The translations under genes were made by a program, and so were the position numbers. Of a stretch of 7,145 nucleotides of DNA, positions 5,323 to 7,145 are shown in pieces. The DNA lies in NCBI GenBank assembly GCA_964504285.1, contig CAZDDZ010000113.1, forward strand, positions 1-7,145, given 5' to 3'. The stretch's first letter is position 1. The number at the start of each line of letters is the position of its first letter. Below the pieces are notes generated by a model. The model saw nothing but the letters and a program-made list of their open reading frames with translations, was not told the origin of the DNA and ran no database searches. The DNA is from Pseudoflavonifractor sp964504285. Its GTDB lineage: Bacteria > Bacillota > Clostridia > Oscillospirales > Oscillospiraceae.

Positions 5323-6156
5323 TTATCCCTTGACCGACCCGGCCGTCATGCCCTGCACCAGATACTTTTGGGCAAAGAGCAGAAACAGCATGGACGGAAT
5401 AATGCCTAAGGTGGAGGCTGCCATCATTTCGGCCCAGGAACTCTGGTTGGCCGAGACATAGTGCTGCAAATGGACGGTGAGGGTGAGCAGCCCCTTATCC
5501 CTTATGAAGGTGTTGGCGTAAGTAAATTCATTCCATGCGTTGAGAAAGGTAAAAATACCAACGGTGGCAATTCCGGGCAGAGCCAGCGGCAATACCACCT
5601 TTCGCATGGCTTGAAAGCGGCTGCATCCATCAATAAATGCCGACTCCTCAATATCGGTGGGAATTGTATCAAAGAACCCCTTGAGCATCCAGATAGAAAA
5701 GGGCAAATTTAAGCAGGTGTAGCTCAGAATAATAGACCAGTGGGTGTCCAGAAGTCCTACTGCTTTAAAGATGAGGAACAGGGGCAGAAGGAGCAGCATC
5801 ATGGGAAACATCTGCACCACCAGCAGCGCCATCTGGTAAAGGGAGAAGCCTCGCCCCCGAAAGCGGGAGAGGGCGTATCCCGCCAGTGTTGCCAAAACCA
5901 CGCACAGCGCTGTTACCGCCAGACATACCTTCATACTATTGGCTGCGGCGATAAGAAAATCCGACTCCAGCACCGTCTTAAAGGAGGTAAGCTCCGGATT
6001 GAGCGGGAAGAGTGCGTTATTGGAGAGTGCCTGCTCCGGGCCCTTAAAGGCAGTGCCGATCATGGCCAGAGTGGGAAGGCTGTATAGGAAAGCCACTACG
6101 CACAAGACCCCAAATAAGGCCCAGTTGCGCCCGCGCTCACGCTTAGAATCATTCAT
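5323..6156 (-). CDS. CUT1-family ABC transporter permease, MalG-like
   Basis: A complete 277-aa inner-membrane subunit with about six predicted transmembrane helices. The first is near residues 13-35. The EAA loop that contacts the ATPase reads EESAFIDGCSRFQAMRKVVL and then PLALPGI (170-196). The C-terminus, YLVQGMTAGSVKG, is the typical MalG/CUT1 ending. CUT1 systems (MalFGK2, MsmEFGK) usually import oligosaccharides or polyols with an extracytoplasmic binding protein. The presence of two amidohydrolase genes downstream suggests that this one may handle another kind of substrate, such as nucleosides or glycosylated bases (inference). The start ATG (6156-6154) overlaps the stop of the MalF-like gene as ATGA and is preceded by a full AGGAGG (6170-6165) at eight bases. 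No ATPase gene is in the window; a shared MsmK-type ATPase elsewhere is common for this family in Firmicutes. Confidence 0.92.
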   Translation of the reverse strand: MNDSKRERGRNWALFGVLCVVAFLYSLPTLAMIGTAFKGPEQALSNNALFPLNPELTSFKTVLESDFLIAAANSMKVCLAVTALCVVLATLAGYALSRFRGRGFSLYQMALLVVQMFPMMLLLLPLFLIFKAVGLLDTHWSIILSYTCLNLPFSIWMLKGFFDTIPTDIEESAFIDGCSRFQAMRKVVLPLALPGIATVGIFTFLNAWNEFTYANTFIRDKGLLTLTVHLQHYVSANQSSWAEMMAASTLGIIPSMLFLLFAQKYLVQGMTAGSVKG

Positions 6157-7097
6157 GCCCGCAGCCTCCTGTTCTTTTCTCTTCTCGGCGCGTTGTCATT
6201 TCTGAACTGTGCGCGGAAATAGATGATACTCAGCACCAGCATCACTACCACCATGGTACTGGAAATTGTAGATGCGTAAGAGAGCTTCTGGCGGAAAAAG
6301 GCCGTATAGTAGGAGAGAATGGGCAGGGTAAACGTATGCCCATTGGGTCCGCCCGCCGTTAGAAGCCATATGTACTCAAAGGAATTAAAGGTCCACACGA
6401 AGGAGAGCAGGGTGCTGATAAAGGTAATCGGTCGAAGCATGGGCAGCGTAATTTTAAAGAGTTTGGTCCAGAAGCCGGCTCCATCGATCTCAGCGGCCTC
6501 GTAGAGGTCGCTGGGAATGCTTTGCAAGCCGGCCAGCAGAGTAATCATCATAAAGGGCATCTGCTTCCACGCCGTGACTAAAATAACCGTGGGGCGAATC
6601 AGGGCGTAATTTCCAAGAAACAAAATAGGCTTTTCAATCAGCTTTAGCCCCATGAGTGTGGTGTTAATAATGCCAAACTGGGCGTTGAGAATATAGGACC
6701 AATTAATGACGGCTACCACCGGGGGAATTACCCAGGGAACCAAAAAAATTGCCCGAAAAATACCCCTGGCGGGAATTTTTCTGTTAAGAATCATGGCCAG
6801 CGCCAGACCCGCCACATAGGAAATAAAGACCACACTAATGGTATAAATAAAGGTAAAAATCAGGGTTCCAAAAAACTCCTTGTCCTGCATTAGGGTCGCG
6901 TAATTTTCCAAAAACACAAAATCATTTTGGTTGGGCTTCATCAAGTTGCGATTAAAAAAGCTCAGGACAAAGCCGCTAAGCAGCGGATAGACGCTAAGAA
7001 TTAACAGCACGATGGTGGCGGGTGTGAGCATGGCCACCCCCAGCCTCCGACCATCGCTGCGCCGCTGGCGGCCGGGCTTTATAGCCGGTTTTGCCAT
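6153..7097 (-). CDS. CUT1-family ABC transporter permease, MalF-like (UgpA/LacF type)
   Basis: A complete 314-aa membrane subunit with a basic N-terminal tail (KPGRQRRSDGRR), a first helix near residues 19-45, and about six helices in all. The EAA loop is canonical: YEAAEIDGAGFWTKLFKITL followed by PMLRPI. It also has the VPWVIPPVVAVINWSYI segment and the LTAGGPNGHTFTLPILSYYTAF region typical of the MalF/UgpA/LacF group. It should pair with the MalG-like protein of the next gene to form the import channel. The start ATG (7097-7095) is chosen because GGAGGT (7111-7106) lies eight bases upstream. The frame stays open to the right edge, so a longer protein is formally possible but unlikely. The matching substrate-binding protein gene is expected just upstream, beyond position 7145. 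Confidence 0.92.
   Translation of the reverse strand: MAKPAIKPGRQRRSDGRRLGVAMLTPATIVLLILSVYPLLSGFVLSFFNRNLMKPNQNDFVFLENYATLMQDKEFFGTLIFTFIYTISVVFISYVAGLALAMILNRKIPARGIFRAIFLVPWVIPPVVAVINWSYILNAQFGIINTTLMGLKLIEKPILFLGNYALIRPTVILVTAWKQMPFMMITLLAGLQSIPSDLYEAAEIDGAGFWTKLFKITLPMLRPITFISTLLSFVWTFNSFEYIWLLTAGGPNGHTFTLPILSYYTAFFRQKLSYASTISSTMVVVMLVLSIIYFRAQFRNDNAPRREKNRRLRA
6165..6170 (-). promoter_or_regulatory. Ribosome binding site deciding the MalG-like start
   Basis: AGGAGG on the minus strand lies eight bases before the ATG at 6156, inside the 3' end of the MalF-like gene. It supports that start despite the four-base gene overlap. Confidence 0.8.
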
Positions 7098-7105
7098 GGT
7101 ATCGG

Positions 7106-7111
7106 ACCTCC
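7106..7111 (-). promoter_or_regulatory. Ribosome binding site deciding the MalF-like start
   Basis: GGAGGT on the minus strand lies eight bases before the ATG at 7097. The remaining bases to the right edge (7112-7145) show no stop codon in the MalF-like frame and no recognisable gene, promoter or terminator. Confidence 0.8.
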
Positions 7112-7145
7112 CTTTCCCTCTGACAGCGAGACCGGCGTGTCGGCG

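Overview
The window looks like chromosomal DNA from a Gram-positive anaerobe of the Clostridia, perhaps a gut Oscillospiraceae-type genome. That placement is inferred from the strong GGAGG-type ribosome binding sites, the Sec/lipobox lipoprotein, the CUT1 permeases without a local ATPase, and moderately GC-rich genes separated by very AT-rich spacers. No marker gene fixes the taxon.

Layout, left to right. (1) 1-345, minus strand: the 5' end of a BMP-family (PnrA/Med-like) substrate-binding lipoprotein gene that runs off the left edge. (2) 346-528: a divergent control region with a good sigmaA promoter for the next gene and two dyads. (3) 529-1170, plus strand: a Crp/Fnr-superfamily regulator. 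(4) 1171-1945: a 775-bp convergent spacer with no convincing gene. It holds a strong rightward terminator (1328-1386), a GC-richer island with a perfect hairpin (about 1508-1625), a terminator serving the leftward operon (1677-1717), and a 160-bp MITE-like element with near-perfect 20-bp inverted ends. (5) 1946-7097, minus strand: a tightly packed five-gene operon read right to left. Its order is CUT1 permease (MalF-like), CUT1 permease (MalG-like), amidohydrolase-superfamily hydrolase, adenosine deaminase-family enzyme, and EamA/DMT-family permease. Junctions are ATGA (6153-6156), a 28-nt gap (5295-5322), TGATG (3801) and ATGA (2782-2785). The operon's promoter and its likely substrate-binding protein lie beyond the right edge.

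How the genes may work together: the two permeases would form the membrane channel of an ABC importer, with the ATPase and binding protein encoded elsewhere. Imported or salvaged compounds would then be hydrolysed or deaminated by two TIM-barrel amidohydrolases, one an Add-type aminohydrolase and the other an SsnA/AtzA/TrzN-like enzyme. The DMT carrier might move a substrate or product across the membrane. The BMP-family lipoprotein to the left, from a family whose characterised members often bind nucleosides, fits the same theme. I infer a nucleoside/nucleobase (purine or analogue) scavenging neighbourhood; the true substrate cannot be read from the sequence. The main oddities are an altered metal-site motif in the larger hydrolase, a Crp-like regulator lacking the cAMP-phosphate arginine, and the MITE-like insertion just downstream of the operon.
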